Position numbers and translations under genes: made by a program. Source: Anaerolineae bacterium (GTDB taxonomy: Bacteria > Chloroflexota > Anaerolineae > Aggregatilineales > Phototrophicaceae). Taken from it: 33,689 nucleotides of DNA. The DNA lies in assembly GCA_019912985.1 (NCBI GenBank), contig JAIOHN010000758.1:1-33689 (forward strand), given 5' to 3'. Shown one piece after another: positions 1 to 8,890 of this stretch. The notes under the pieces are model-generated. The model searched no databases. It had not been told where the DNA came from and saw nothing but the letters and a program-made list of their open reading frames with translations. Positions within the stretch are counted from its first letter, which is position 1. Each line of letters starts with the position of its first letter.

Positions 1-1
1 A

Positions 2-367
2 CTGATGAGCACCCGCGCGATGAAACTGGGCGCGGCGGGGGCAGTGCTGGATGGTTACGCGCGCGATACCTTCGGCATTATCGACCTGGGTTTCCCCACA
101 TTTGCTTATGGCTCCTACGCGCAGGATCAGGGACCGCGCGGCAAGGTGATCGACTTCCGCGTGCCGATTGAAATTCAGGGCGTGCGCATCGAGCCGGGCG
201 ACATCGTCTTTGGCGATGTGGATGGGGTATGCGTGGTCCCACAGGCTGCCGAGGTCGAGGTGATGACCAAAGCGCTGGAAAAGGCACGCGGCGAAAAGCT
301 GGTGCGCAAAGCGATTGAAGAGGGCATGAGCGCCACCGAAGCCTTCAGAACCTACGGGATTATGTAG
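2..367 (+). CDS. RraA-family protein (4-hydroxy-4-methyl-2-oxoglutarate aldolase/regulator of RNase E activity-like), 5' truncated by window edge
   Basis: Frame open from the window edge; translation has ...GAVLDGYARDT...PTFAYGSYAQDQGPRGKVIDFRVPIEIQGVRIEPGDIVFGDVDGVCVVPQ..., typical of the RraA C-terminal half (PGD-hhhgDxDGVxVVP). Confidence 0.85.
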   Translation: MMSTRAMKLGAAGAVLDGYARDTFGIIDLGFPTFAYGSYAQDQGPRGKVIDFRVPIEIQGVRIEPGDIVFGDVDGVCVVPQAAEVEVMTKALEKARGEKLVRKAIEEGMSATEAFRTYGIM

Positions 368-435
368 CATTGTCCCTTGAGTGAGCCTGTTTTGTGGGTT
401 TATAATGGTTCACAAAGGTTCAAAATTCGAGCGAA

Positions 436-464
436 GCAGGGATAAGCACCAGTCTTGTCCCTGC
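436..464. other. Hairpin in the leader of the SUMF1-like gene
   Basis: GCAGGGATAAG-caccagt-CTTGTCCCTGC, 11-bp stem with one G-T pair; a second small hairpin follows (ACTGCG...CGCAGT, 472..491). Confidence 0.5.
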
Positions 465-510
465 GATCCGAACTGCGCTTGAACCCGCAGTGAAATTCAG
501 GAAGGATGAA

Positions 511-1269
511 ATGACTCTCACGCAACACCGTAACGCCCTCACCGCTGTCCTGCCACCGCCGTTTGATTGGGTGGAAATCCCTGGCGGCGCGGTCACGCTG
601 ACCATGCGCGGCGGCTATCTGGCGCAGGCGACGACGGTGGATGTCGCCCCGTTTATCATCGCCAAGTACCCGGTGACCAATGCCCAATATCAGGTCTTTA
701 TCGACGCTGAAGATGGCTATGCCAACCCGCAGTGGTGGGATTATTCCAGAGACGCGCGTGACTGGCGCACGGAAAATCAGGAAGTGACCGTCCTGCCCTT
801 TGGCGGGGATGACGCGCCGCGCACCCATGTCACCTGGTATGAAGCGGTGGCCTTCTGCCGCTGGCTCAGCGCTCGTAGTGAGCTGGCGCTGCGTCTGCCG
901 AGCGAGGCGGAATGGCAGCGGGCGGCGCAGGGCGATGATGGTCGTGCCTATCCGTGGGGGAACGAGTGGGATGCAGACCGCTGCCGCAACAACGCCAATG
1001 CCCAGAGCATCGGCACTGGCCCGGTGCAGACCCACGAAGGCATGGGGGACAGTCCGTTTGGCGTGGTCGATATGGTGGGCAATGTGTGGGAGTGGACCAC
1101 GACCAACTGGTCTACGGGCGAGAACGATCTCTATGGTGATGGGGTGCGTGTGCTGCGCGGCGGGTCATGGTTTGATAACGTCATCAGCGCATTTGCGGTG
1201 ACAGCGCGCAGCAGCTGGAACCCGGAACTGCCATCAGACACACGTGGCTTCCGTCTGGTGCTGGCATAA
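511..1269 (+). CDS. SUMF1/formylglycine-generating-enzyme-like domain protein
   Basis: Motifs FDWVEIPGG, YPVTNAQYQVF, RLPSEAEWQRAA, YPWGNEWD, VDMVGNVWEWT, RVLRGGSW, RGFRLV. Start moved to ATG 511 because AGGAAGGA lies just upstream; the track start at 490 lacks an RBS. Confidence 0.88.
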   Translation: MTLTQHRNALTAVLPPPFDWVEIPGGAVTLTMRGGYLAQATTVDVAPFIIAKYPVTNAQYQVFIDAEDGYANPQWWDYSRDARDWRTENQEVTVLPFGGDDAPRTHVTWYEAVAFCRWLSARSELALRLPSEAEWQRAAQGDDGRAYPWGNEWDADRCRNNANAQSIGTGPVQTHEGMGDSPFGVVDMVGNVWEWTTTNWSTGENDLYGDGVRVLRGGSWFDNVISAFAVTARSSWNPELPSDTRGFRLVLA

Positions 1270-1307
1270 CGCTCAATCGAACATAGACATTCTGAATGTA
1301 TACGCGC

Positions 1308-1336
1308 GGCGGACAGGGTTTATGACCGTGTCCGCC
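1308..1336. terminator. Hairpin between convergent genes (CGGACA/TGTCCG family)
   Basis: GGCGGACA...TGTCCGCC with inner GGT/ACC pairing; tail-to-tail intergenic position; no clear U-tract. Confidence 0.5.
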
Positions 1337-1349
1337 TGTTGCGTACAGA

Positions 1350-2753
1350 TTATTTTGCCTCGGGCGCGATATTCTGATTGCGGTTGAAGAAGTTTGTTGG
1401 GTCGTATTTCGCCTTAACCGCTGCGAGTCGTTCCCATATCAGGTTCGGATAGGCGTCATGGACGCGCGCTTCTCCCTCATCCCCCATAAAATTGACGTAG
1501 ACACCCGCACCCTGATCGAGTGCCGCCGCCGCGTTGGCGGCCCAGGCGGTATGGATGGGGGCTTCGTCTCGGTCTTCGTAATGGACCATAAAGCTCACTA
1601 TAACGCGGCTCGAACGGTGGGCGAAAGCGGTCGCAGCGGCAGGTACACGCGCCATCGCGCCGCCGAGTACCCGAAACTCCGCGACAGATAATCCTGCGCT
1701 TGAGGCGCGAACATGATCGAGCATGATCTGTGCAGTGCGTTCATCAACCCTGTCAATGAACTTTGAGCGCAGCGACGTGACCATGTGAACATCGGGGTCT
1801 TCCGGCCAGTAGATTGCAGGATAAGGCATGGGACCGATCATATCCGCAATCGGTTCGGCCAGTTGGCGGAATGGTGCCACCACGCGCAGACCTTCTTCTA
1901 CATCGCCTGCATAGACCATCGTCGCCAGCAGGATGGTTTGTCCGTAATATTCCGCCGGGATAAAAGGCATCGGTGGTGCAGGCAGGATTCTGACAATGGT
2001 CGAGAGTTCGTCCGGTGCGGCTTCGGCGCTGGCGGCAAAGGCGGCGATGATTGCCGGTTCCGCAGGCAGAATGAGTATCCCGCCGACAATGGTATCCACC
2101 TCATGCAGCTGGAACTTGAAGTGCGTTACGATGCCGAAGTTGCTGCCCCCACCGCGAATGGCCCAGAAGAGATCAGGATGATGCTCCGCATCCACAAAGC
2201 GAATTTCGCCATCAGCGGTCACGACCCTGGCAGCCAACACATTGTCGGCAGTCAGGCCGTGTTTGCGGACGAGATAGCCGATTCCGCCACCCGTTGCCAG
2301 TCCACCAATGCCGACCGAGGCCGTATCGCCGAAGCCAGTCGCCAGGCCATACTCTGCGGTTACGGCGGTGTATTCGCCTGCTGTCAGACCTGCATCGGCC
2401 CAGGCGGTGCGCCCTTCAATGTCGATTTCAAGGTTTTTCATGTGTGAAAGATCAAGCACGATACCGCCATCCAGGGTGCTGAAGCCAGACAGGCTGTGAC
2501 CCCCGCTGCGGATCGCCAGTTCCATGCCGGTTTCGCGTGCCAGCAAGACCACATGTGACACGTCGACGGCATCCAGCGGGCGAACGATGAGCGCCGGACG
2601 ACGCACGACTTCGCGGCTCAAACCCGTGCGCACGGCTTCATAATCATCGTCTTCTGGTGTGATAACCTGACCTTTCAGGTCGGCGCGTAGTTGGGCGATG
2701 TCGATGGCGTGCGCGGCGGGTGTTCCGATGAAACGGCTGTTTATGAGTGACAT
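1350..2753 (-). CDS. FAD-binding (PCMH/BBE-type) oxidoreductase
   Basis: RPALIVRPLDAVDVSHVV, IRSGGHSLSGFSTLDGGIVLDLSHMK, GFGDTASVGIGGLATGGGIGYLVRKHGLTADNVLAARVV, C-terminal YDPTNFFNRNQNI. Start set at ATG 2753 (GGAGGGG RBS). Confidence 0.9.
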   Translation of the reverse strand: MSLINSRFIGTPAAHAIDIAQLRADLKGQVITPEDDDYEAVRTGLSREVVRRPALIVRPLDAVDVSHVVLLARETGMELAIRSGGHSLSGFSTLDGGIVLDLSHMKNLEIDIEGRTAWADAGLTAGEYTAVTAEYGLATGFGDTASVGIGGLATGGGIGYLVRKHGLTADNVLAARVVTADGEIRFVDAEHHPDLFWAIRGGGSNFGIVTHFKFQLHEVDTIVGGILILPAEPAIIAAFAASAEAAPDELSTIVRILPAPPMPFIPAEYYGQTILLATMVYAGDVEEGLRVVAPFRQLAEPIADMIGPMPYPAIYWPEDPDVHMVTSLRSKFIDRVDERTAQIMLDHVRASSAGLSVAEFRVLGGAMARVPAAATAFAHRSSRVIVSFMVHYEDRDEAPIHTAWAANAAAALDQGAGVYVNFMGDEGEARVHDAYPNLIWERLAAVKAKYDPTNFFNRNQNIAPEAK

Positions 2754-2982
2754 ATTTCCCCTCCTCCTTAGCTGTTGCGTACATCTCACATTGTTCGATG
2801 AAATGGCATTGGCAAGAAGGCACGAATGGCCGAACCTTTCCGCGGCCAAAGGCGCAGAAGTCGGCTCAGCCTTTCGTCGGATGGTCCAGCGGTTTCTGGC
2901 TGGTGCTGACAGAGTAGTTGTACGATCACCTGCCTACAAATTACATCGGATAGAAATCTGAGCTTGAGGCTTTCAGCGATGA

Positions 2983-3011
2983 ATGCACTTGACCCTGGTT
3001 CTCAAGTGCAT
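2983..3011. terminator. Perfect 10-bp hairpin downstream of the YwqG-like gene
   Basis: ATGCACTTGA-ccctggttc-TCAAGTGCAT; lies 3' of the minus-strand CDS 3046..3924; no U-tract. Confidence 0.4.
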
Positions 3012-3045
3012 CCACTTCTCTGCTGGCATTGAGTTTGTGGAGGTA

Positions 3046-3924
3046 TCAGTCTGTCTGTGCTTCATACCACACCCTGTCAAAGTTGCGCTCGATGAGATCA
3101 TCATAATGAATCATAAAGTACAGGGTGATTGCATCTCCCCATGGAGTGCCTACTTCACTATCACTAGTGATCTCAAACAGAAGTCGCCATGAATCGACTT
3201 GCGCGGGATCTAGGTTATCTTCCCACGATAACCCTTTTGAATAAATTTCAGAACTCATTTGCAGGTCGGTCTGGACTGTAAGGGGCCAGCCCAGAAGCTG
3301 CTGAATAGAAGAGGGTGGTGTGCCTAATTCACGAGATTCGCGATATTTTTCATCAAGTGCGAAAAATACCTCCCATGTGTAGATTTCATCCTGCTCTTCA
3401 GTCAATCCTATTTGACCGAGTTGGCGGGTACCATGAATACCGCCATATGGGAGTGAAATCTGAACTTCAAATTCTGTTTTGCACGAAAAATATATCCCTG
3501 AATCGGGTAGTGTAAGTGGACGATCTGCTCTACGAAGAAGGGATAGATCATCATCGTAATAGATCACCCGCCATGTAGCAGGAATATTCCACAACCACTC
3601 TGAGACATCTTCGCGTCCATCGAGCGAGAAAAAATATAACACGCCGGATTTGGGCAGCAGATTTTCCAGATCGTAGGGAGCAACTTCCGCTAAATTAAAC
3701 TGTGCCAAAAATGACAGTGGATAATCCTGCCATGTCGGCCAGGGTATGGATGGTGGTAAGTCAGGAAAACCGCCGAACTTTGATTTGCCAATAGCGATGT
3801 CATCCTCTGGAGTACGCCTCGCTCTGATCGCTATTGCGGGTTTGATCAGTTTGACTATTTCATCCGCAAACTGTCCCAAATTTGCTGCTTCGACCAATTC
3901 ACGAACGGTTTGCTCATCGATCAT
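3046..3924 (-). CDS. YwqG-like / DUF1963 family protein
   Basis: SKFGGFPDLPPSIPWPTW...YPLSFLAQFNLAEVAPYDLENLLPKSGVLYFF is characteristic of DUF1963/YwqG. Confidence 0.85.
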   Translation of the reverse strand: MIDEQTVRELVEAANLGQFADEIVKLIKPAIAIRARRTPEDDIAIGKSKFGGFPDLPPSIPWPTWQDYPLSFLAQFNLAEVAPYDLENLLPKSGVLYFFSLDGREDVSEWLWNIPATWRVIYYDDDLSLLRRADRPLTLPDSGIYFSCKTEFEVQISLPYGGIHGTRQLGQIGLTEEQDEIYTWEVFFALDEKYRESRELGTPPSSIQQLLGWPLTVQTDLQMSSEIYSKGLSWEDNLDPAQVDSWRLLFEITSDSEVGTPWGDAITLYFMIHYDDLIERNFDRVWYEAQTD

Positions 3925-3980
3925 CGGTATTTCCTTTCATAATCGTACATTTATTCGCTGAGTAATCAGCGAGATTTACG

Positions 3981-4946
3981 TTATATGTCGGCCCGGGCGA
4001 AGCGATCCGTCGCGGCGATCAGCGCTTCATCCATCCCGCTGTCGGCGGTGGAATGTCCCGCCCCATAGACCACTACCAGCTCGCCATCGGGCCATGCCTG
4101 AGCAAGTTCCCAGGCGGTGACGAAGGGCGCTTCCAGGTCGATCCGACCCTGCACCATGACACCGGGGATTCCCGCGAGGGCGCTGGCGTTGCGCAGCAGA
4201 ATGCCATCCTCCAACCAGGCGTGATTGCGAAAATAATGGGTGATGATGCGGGCGCGGGCCATCTGGAAATCCGGCTGCAACCAGCGCTCGCTCGGTTTGG
4301 CATTCGGCTTGGCTGCCAGCGAGGCCGCTTCCCAGTCGTGCCAGTCCCGCGCCGCTTTGGTGCGGATGGTGGGGTCAGAATCATGCAAGAGGTGGTAATA
4401 GGCGTCCACCAGATCGCCATCCCGCGCTTCTGCCGGGACTCCGGCGCGGAAGCGCGCCCATTCCGCCGGATACATCGGCGCGACCCCGCGATAGAGCCAG
4501 TTGATTTCGGAGGGGCGGGTCATGGTGACGCCAACGAGGACAATGGCTGCGACACGCTGCGGGTGGGTTTCAGCATAGGCCAGTGCCAGTGTCGATCCCC
4601 AGGAGATGCCAAAGACCACCCAGCGCTCGATGTGGAGGTGCTGGCGCAGTGCTTCCATATCCGCGATCAGATGATGGGTCGTGTTGCGCGCGAGGTCAGT
4701 ATTGGGGTCGCTGGCGTGCGGCCTGCTGCGGCCACAATTGCGCTGGTCAAACAAAATGATGCGGTAGGCGGCGGGGTCAAAGAAGCGCCGCATCGTGGGT
4801 GTGCAGCCTGAACCAGGGCCGCCATGCAGAGCGACCACCGGTTTGCCCTGCGGATTGCCACAGGTTTCCCAGTAGATGTGATTGCCATCCCCGACATCGA
4901 GCATCCCCTGGTCATACGGTTCAATGTCGGGATAGAAGTTGGTCAT
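3981..4946 (-). CDS. pip: Proline iminopeptidase (alpha/beta hydrolase, S33)
   Basis: HGGPGSGC, FDQRNCGRS, GISWGSTLALAYAETHPQRV, EINWLYRGVAPMYPAEW, GAGHS. Confidence 0.92.
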   Translation of the reverse strand: MTNFYPDIEPYDQGMLDVGDGNHIYWETCGNPQGKPVVALHGGPGSGCTPTMRRFFDPAAYRIILFDQRNCGRSRPHASDPNTDLARNTTHHLIADMEALRQHLHIERWVVFGISWGSTLALAYAETHPQRVAAIVLVGVTMTRPSEINWLYRGVAPMYPAEWARFRAGVPAEARDGDLVDAYYHLLHDSDPTIRTKAARDWHDWEAASLAAKPNAKPSERWLQPDFQMARARIITHYFRNHAWLEDGILLRNASALAGIPGVMVQGRIDLEAPFVTAWELAQAWPDGELVVVYGAGHSTADSGMDEALIAATDRFARADI

Positions 4947-5043
4947 ATCAAAATCTTTGCGATTGATGTAAAAACGCGGGTAACGATTTACCTGATGAGT
5001 CTAAAAATGACCACCGTTTATTTCAAGCATAGGATTTTTAATA

Positions 5044-6015
5044 ATGGACAATAAAACAGCACAAGGCGCGCAGCGGTTGAGCCTCGCGCAGTTGCAAGCC
5101 TGGGAAGCACTGGGCTATGGCATGTTTATCCACTTTGGCATGAGCACTTATGACGGGGAAGAGCTTTCCAAGGGCGATAAGCCTTCCAGCCTGTACGCGC
5201 CCGATCAACTGGATGTTGACCAGTGGGTGAGTGTGGCGCGCGATGCGGGGATGCGCTACGCAGTGCTCACCACCAAGCACGTCGCAGGTCATGCCCTGTG
5301 GCCGAGCCAGTACACGGATTATCATGTCGGCACCAGCGGCAACACTACTGATGTGGTGGAGGCTTTCGTCAAAGCCTGCGACCAGCGCGGCGTCATGCCC
5401 GGTTTTTACTACTGCTCGTGGGATAATCACCACCTGTACGGCTCCAAAACGCCGAGCATGATCCCCTTTGGCGAGGCCTTTACCACAGCGGAATACCGCG
5501 AATTTCAGTGGAATCAGGTGACGGAACTGCTGACCCAGTACGGCAAGATTGGCGAGGTGTGGATCGACATCCCGATGGTGCTGCCGCGCGATTACCGTCA
5601 CAAGCTCTACGATCACATCGCCACGCTGCAGCCGGAGGCCATCATCATGATGAATCATGGCATCGGTGACGGTTCCAGGTTCAACATTGCCAAAGTCTGG
5701 CCGTGCGACATCATCGCCATCGAGCGCTTCCTGCCCAACAGCCATACTGGACACGTCCGCTGGCGCGAGATTGAAGGCCAGCAGTATTACATGCCCGGCG
5801 AAGTGTGCGATCCGATTGGCAAAGAGTGGTTTTACGTGGAAGGTGACACTCTGCGCAGCGATGCCGAACTGCTGGGCATGTATCTCACCAGCCGCACACG
5901 GGATGCCAATCTGCTGCTGGATGTCCCGCCCGATAAACATGGTCGCATCCCGCAGACTTCTATCGACGCGCTCATGCGCCTGCGCAAGAACCTCGATCTG
6001 TTGGGGATGGGGTGA
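5044..6015 (+). CDS. Short GH29-like alpha-L-fucosidase family protein
   Basis: LGYGMFIHFGMSTYDGEEL, AGMRYAVLTTKHVAGHALWPSQYTDYHV, YGKIGEVWID, SRTRDANLLLDVPPDKHGRIP. No signal peptide; 323 aa. Confidence 0.8.
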   Translation: MDNKTAQGAQRLSLAQLQAWEALGYGMFIHFGMSTYDGEELSKGDKPSSLYAPDQLDVDQWVSVARDAGMRYAVLTTKHVAGHALWPSQYTDYHVGTSGNTTDVVEAFVKACDQRGVMPGFYYCSWDNHHLYGSKTPSMIPFGEAFTTAEYREFQWNQVTELLTQYGKIGEVWIDIPMVLPRDYRHKLYDHIATLQPEAIIMMNHGIGDGSRFNIAKVWPCDIIAIERFLPNSHTGHVRWREIEGQQYYMPGEVCDPIGKEWFYVEGDTLRSDAELLGMYLTSRTRDANLLLDVPPDKHGRIPQTSIDALMRLRKNLDLLGMG

Positions 6016-6025
6016 GGTAAAGCGA

Positions 6026-6053
6026 ACGGACAGGTAATGCCATACCTGTCCGT
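6026..6053. terminator. Perfect hairpin between convergent genes (CGGACA/TGTCCG family)
   Basis: ACGGACAGGTA-atgcca-TACCTGTCCGT, 11-bp perfect stem; outer GTAAAGC (6017..6023)/GCTTTAC (6060..6066) also complementary. Confidence 0.65.
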
Positions 6054-6062
6054 CTGCCTGCT

Positions 6063-6896
6063 TTACTGCGCATCTACAGGCATGTTGGCGGTGAAAAACT
6101 CGACCAGCACCGGCGCAAGCGCTGCCGCCTCGACCTCATGCGCCTGACCTTCGAGGGTACGGTGCTGCGCGTTGGGGATCGCACCGGCCAGCGTTACAGC
6201 GCTGGTATGCATAAAGGGAAAGGCTGTCGCACCCCCATCCATAACCAGTGTAGGGACGGAGAGTTGACTTGCGCGCTCGGCAGGCACGGCAGCATCGTCA
6301 CCCAGGGCAGCAGCATCGTAGGCAATGGTGGGCGCGATTAATTCAAACATCGGCCACATCGGGTCGTGGCGCATCCCTTCCAGGTGTTCGGCAGGCATCC
6401 CCAGCAGCAGCATAAACAGCCCGACAGCATCCCCCCGGCGGCCCTCAGCGAGGGCCTGTGCCAGCTCTTTGCGAAACGCCTTCCACGCCTGACGCGCATC
6501 GGCGTCATCGTTGTAGGGCGGCTCGTACAGGGCCAGCTTCCGCACCTTCCCGCCCAGCGCGAGCGCTGCCTCAAGGGCAAGCGCTGCGCCGGAGGAGATA
6601 CCGAACAGGAAAGCCGTTCCACCCGCCTCATCAATGAGGGCTTCGATGTCTTCGATTTCACGCGCCACCGTGAAGGGCTGTGTGTCTGTGCTGTCGCCAC
6701 GTCCGCGCCGGTCATAGTGCAGCACGGTGAAATGCTGTGCCAGCAGCGGGAACGCCGCAAGCTGGGCAGTCTCGGAAGGCATGGCACGCTGCTCAAACAT
6801 GCCGCCTACCAGGATCAATGCTGGCCCCCGCCCCGCCTGCTCAAAGGCGATGGTCGTGCCATCTCTGGAAATTACGGTTTTCTGTAGGGTATCCAT
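6063..6896 (-). CDS. Alpha/beta hydrolase
   Basis: GRGPALILVGG, VLHYDRRGRGDST, FGISSGAALALEAAL, LEGQAHEVEAAALAPVLVEFF. Confidence 0.85.
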   Translation of the reverse strand: MDTLQKTVISRDGTTIAFEQAGRGPALILVGGMFEQRAMPSETAQLAAFPLLAQHFTVLHYDRRGRGDSTDTQPFTVAREIEDIEALIDEAGGTAFLFGISSGAALALEAALALGGKVRKLALYEPPYNDDADARQAWKAFRKELAQALAEGRRGDAVGLFMLLLGMPAEHLEGMRHDPMWPMFELIAPTIAYDAAALGDDAAVPAERASQLSVPTLVMDGGATAFPFMHTSAVTLAGAIPNAQHRTLEGQAHEVEAAALAPVLVEFFTANMPVDAQ

Positions 6897-6908
6897 ATAT
6901 GTATTTAC

Positions 6909-7391
6909 CTATGCGATCTGCTGCATGTCTGCCAAAAGTGTATCGAGCCGATCCCAGCTTTCAGTCGCGCCTGCCTCCATGCCCGCCTGGAGCATGCCGT
7001 CCCGATCCTCAACCGACTGGAACACAGAGGAGTCGATCACCAGAGTTTTGCCGTTGTGTTCTTCCAGCGTCACGGTTTCCAGCAGCACATGGCCGGGCAT
7101 CCCCTCGAACTCGAAGGTGTAGACGAGGCGCTCTGGTGCGGTGATTTCATGGTAGACGCCGTTGAATATCCATTCGGTGCCATCCGAATCGTGCTGGATA
7201 TAGCGCCAGATGCCGCCCTTACGCACGTCCATCTGTTCCACTGTCAGCGGTGTTGCATCCTGTCCCCACCAACGCGGCACCAATGTGGGGTCGGTCATGG
7301 CCTTAAAGACCAGTTCGCGCGGGGCATTGAACTCGCGCGTCATACGGATTTCGTGTTTCCCTGGCTCGACGATCAGATTAAGCTTGGTCAT
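6909..7391 (-). CDS. SRPBCC/AHSA1 domain protein
   Basis: MTREFNAPRELVFKAMTDPTLVPRWWG...MDVRKGGIWRYI...ESWDRLDTLLADM. Start set at MTKLNL (7391), overlapping the upstream arsR-like gene by 14 nt. Confidence 0.88.
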   Translation of the reverse strand: MTKLNLIVEPGKHEIRMTREFNAPRELVFKAMTDPTLVPRWWGQDATPLTVEQMDVRKGGIWRYIQHDSDGTEWIFNGVYHEITAPERLVYTFEFEGMPGHVLLETVTLEEHNGKTLVIDSSVFQSVEDRDGMLQAGMEAGATESWDRLDTLLADMQQIA

Positions 7392-7710
7392 TATCCTGCT
7401 CCTCTTGCTGTAACTCATCCAACAAATTATCCAGCCGGTTATAGCGCTCCTCCCACAGACGACGGTAGGGTTCCAGCCACACACTCAGTTCCGCCAGCGG
7501 CTCCGGGCGCAGCTCATACCAGCGACGCTGGGCGTCCTGCCGCACATTGACCAACCCTGCCTCGCGCAGCACCCGCAAGTGCTTAGAGACACCGGGCTGG
7601 CTCATTTCCAGCAGATCCACCAGCTCACCGACGAGGCGAGGGCGTTGGCGCAGTAAATCCAGGATTTGCCTGCGTGTGGGGTCTGTCAGTGCATCAAATA
7701 CCGTCATCAT
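7378..7710 (-). CDS. ArsR-family winged-helix transcriptional regulator
   Basis: VFDALTDPTRRQILDLLRQRPRLVGELVDLLEMSQPGVSKHLRVLREAGLVNVRQDAQRRWYEL. Confidence 0.93.
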   Translation of the reverse strand: MMTVFDALTDPTRRQILDLLRQRPRLVGELVDLLEMSQPGVSKHLRVLREAGLVNVRQDAQRRWYELRPEPLAELSVWLEPYRRLWEERYNRLDNLLDELQQEEQDNDQA

Positions 7711-7796
7711 GCACTTAATATACCATATTGGTTATATAGCTGTCAAGTTATATATTGGGTTTTCATACATGAAACCCCATTTTCAGGGGTTATGAT

Positions 7797-7830
7797 CGGA
7801 CACGGCTCCGAAGAATTACTGCCGTGTCCG
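7797..7830 (-). terminator. Hairpin downstream of VOC gene (CGGACA/TGTCCG family)
   Basis: CGGACACGGC-N14-GCCGTGTCCG, perfect 10-bp stem immediately 3' of minus-strand CDS 7848..8258. Confidence 0.6.
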
Positions 7831-7847
7831 TCATAGGGGTTTACACA

Positions 7848-8258
7848 TTAAAGTCCGGGCGGGATTTCCTGCAACAGCCACGAATTGCCATCGGGATCGC
7901 TGAAACCGGAGAACTTGATGCCTCCAGGGTATTCGATCACCTCGCCCATCGCGACTCCGCGCTCGATCAGCGCTGCACGTGCGGCGTGAATATCCATCAC
8001 CACCAGATGCAGCCCCTTGATTGTCCCCGGCTGCATTTCGGAAATTTCGCCCATACCGGTCCCGATCACAATCGAGCAGCCTGAACCTGGCGGTGTGAGC
8101 TGGATGACTCGCGTCGTCTCGCTGGACTGGACATCGTGATCCAGGTGGAAGCCGACCTGTTCCACATAGAACGCCTTGGCGCGGTCCACATCCGACACTG
8201 GCACTGGCACCAGCTCAAGTTTCATCGTGAGAGTTTTTGACGTATTTTCCTGAGGCAT
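7848..8258 (-). CDS. VOC/glyoxalase-family protein
   Basis: MKLELVPVPVSDVDRAKAFYVEQVGFHLDHD...GLHLVVMDIHAARAALIERGV...FSDPDGNSWLLQEIP. Start set at MPQENTSK (8258); the longer track ORF reads into the upstream gene out of frame. Confidence 0.9.
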   Translation of the reverse strand: MPQENTSKTLTMKLELVPVPVSDVDRAKAFYVEQVGFHLDHDVQSSETTRVIQLTPPGSGCSIVIGTGMGEISEMQPGTIKGLHLVVMDIHAARAALIERGVAMGEVIEYPGGIKFSGFSDPDGNSWLLQEIPPGL

Positions 8259-8268
8259 TTTCAGCTCC

Positions 8269-8865
8269 CTACTTGACCACGCGGTAGCGAATGTGGGTGA
8301 CACCAGGGGTATTGGTGAGCGAGGTTTGCTCCAGTTCAATTTGCTCGATACCCAGGTATTCAAACATGCGGATTCCTTGCCCCAACAGCACCGGCACCAG
8401 GTCGATACCAATCTCGTCCAAGAGACCCGCTTTGAGACACTGCTGCATGATGTTCGCGCCCGCGACACCAACTGATTTATCCCCGGCCACCGCTTGCGCC
8501 TGCGCAACGGCGCTTTCCACACCATCGGTGACGAATGTGAAGGGCGAGCCTTCGTAAACCCATTCTTCGGGGATGCGGTGAGTTACGATAAACATCGGCG
8601 CGCCCAGCGGATGCTTGCCACCCCACGCACCCGCGACATCGAAAATGCGGCGTCCCAAAACCAGTGCGCCAATGGCGTTGGGGATTTCCTCATAAAGCTC
8701 GGCGCTTTCTTCGGACATCTTCAGATCTATATCGTGATCGCCGGTCGAGACTTTGACCTCGGTGTCGCCCTGTGACATCCACGCAAAAACCCGGTCCACC
8801 TCGTCGTTTGGCCCGGCGATAAATCCATCCAGTGACATGCTGAACCCTGCGCCAACATTGCCCAT
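8269..8865 (-). CDS. RibD C-terminal/dihydrofolate-reductase-like family protein
   Basis: MSLDGFIAGPNDEVDRVFAWM, GALVLGRRIFDVAGAWGGKHPLGAPMFIVTHRIPEEW, LLDEIGIDLVPVLLGQGIRMFE. Confidence 0.9.
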   Translation of the reverse strand: MGNVGAGFSMSLDGFIAGPNDEVDRVFAWMSQGDTEVKVSTGDHDIDLKMSEESAELYEEIPNAIGALVLGRRIFDVAGAWGGKHPLGAPMFIVTHRIPEEWVYEGSPFTFVTDGVESAVAQAQAVAGDKSVGVAGANIMQQCLKAGLLDEIGIDLVPVLLGQGIRMFEYLGIEQIELEQTSLTNTPGVTHIRYRVVK

Positions 8866-8890
8866 GTAGATACTCCTTTTGTGCTGGTTA

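Noticed and set aside
1785-2447. 220-aa plus-strand ORF
   Set aside because: Antisense to the FAD-linked oxidase; no recognisable motifs.
4053-4811. 252-aa plus-strand ORF
   Set aside because: Antisense to proline iminopeptidase; shadow ORF.
5038-5940. 300-aa minus-strand ORF
   Set aside because: Antisense to the GH29-like CDS with conserved motifs; shadow ORF.
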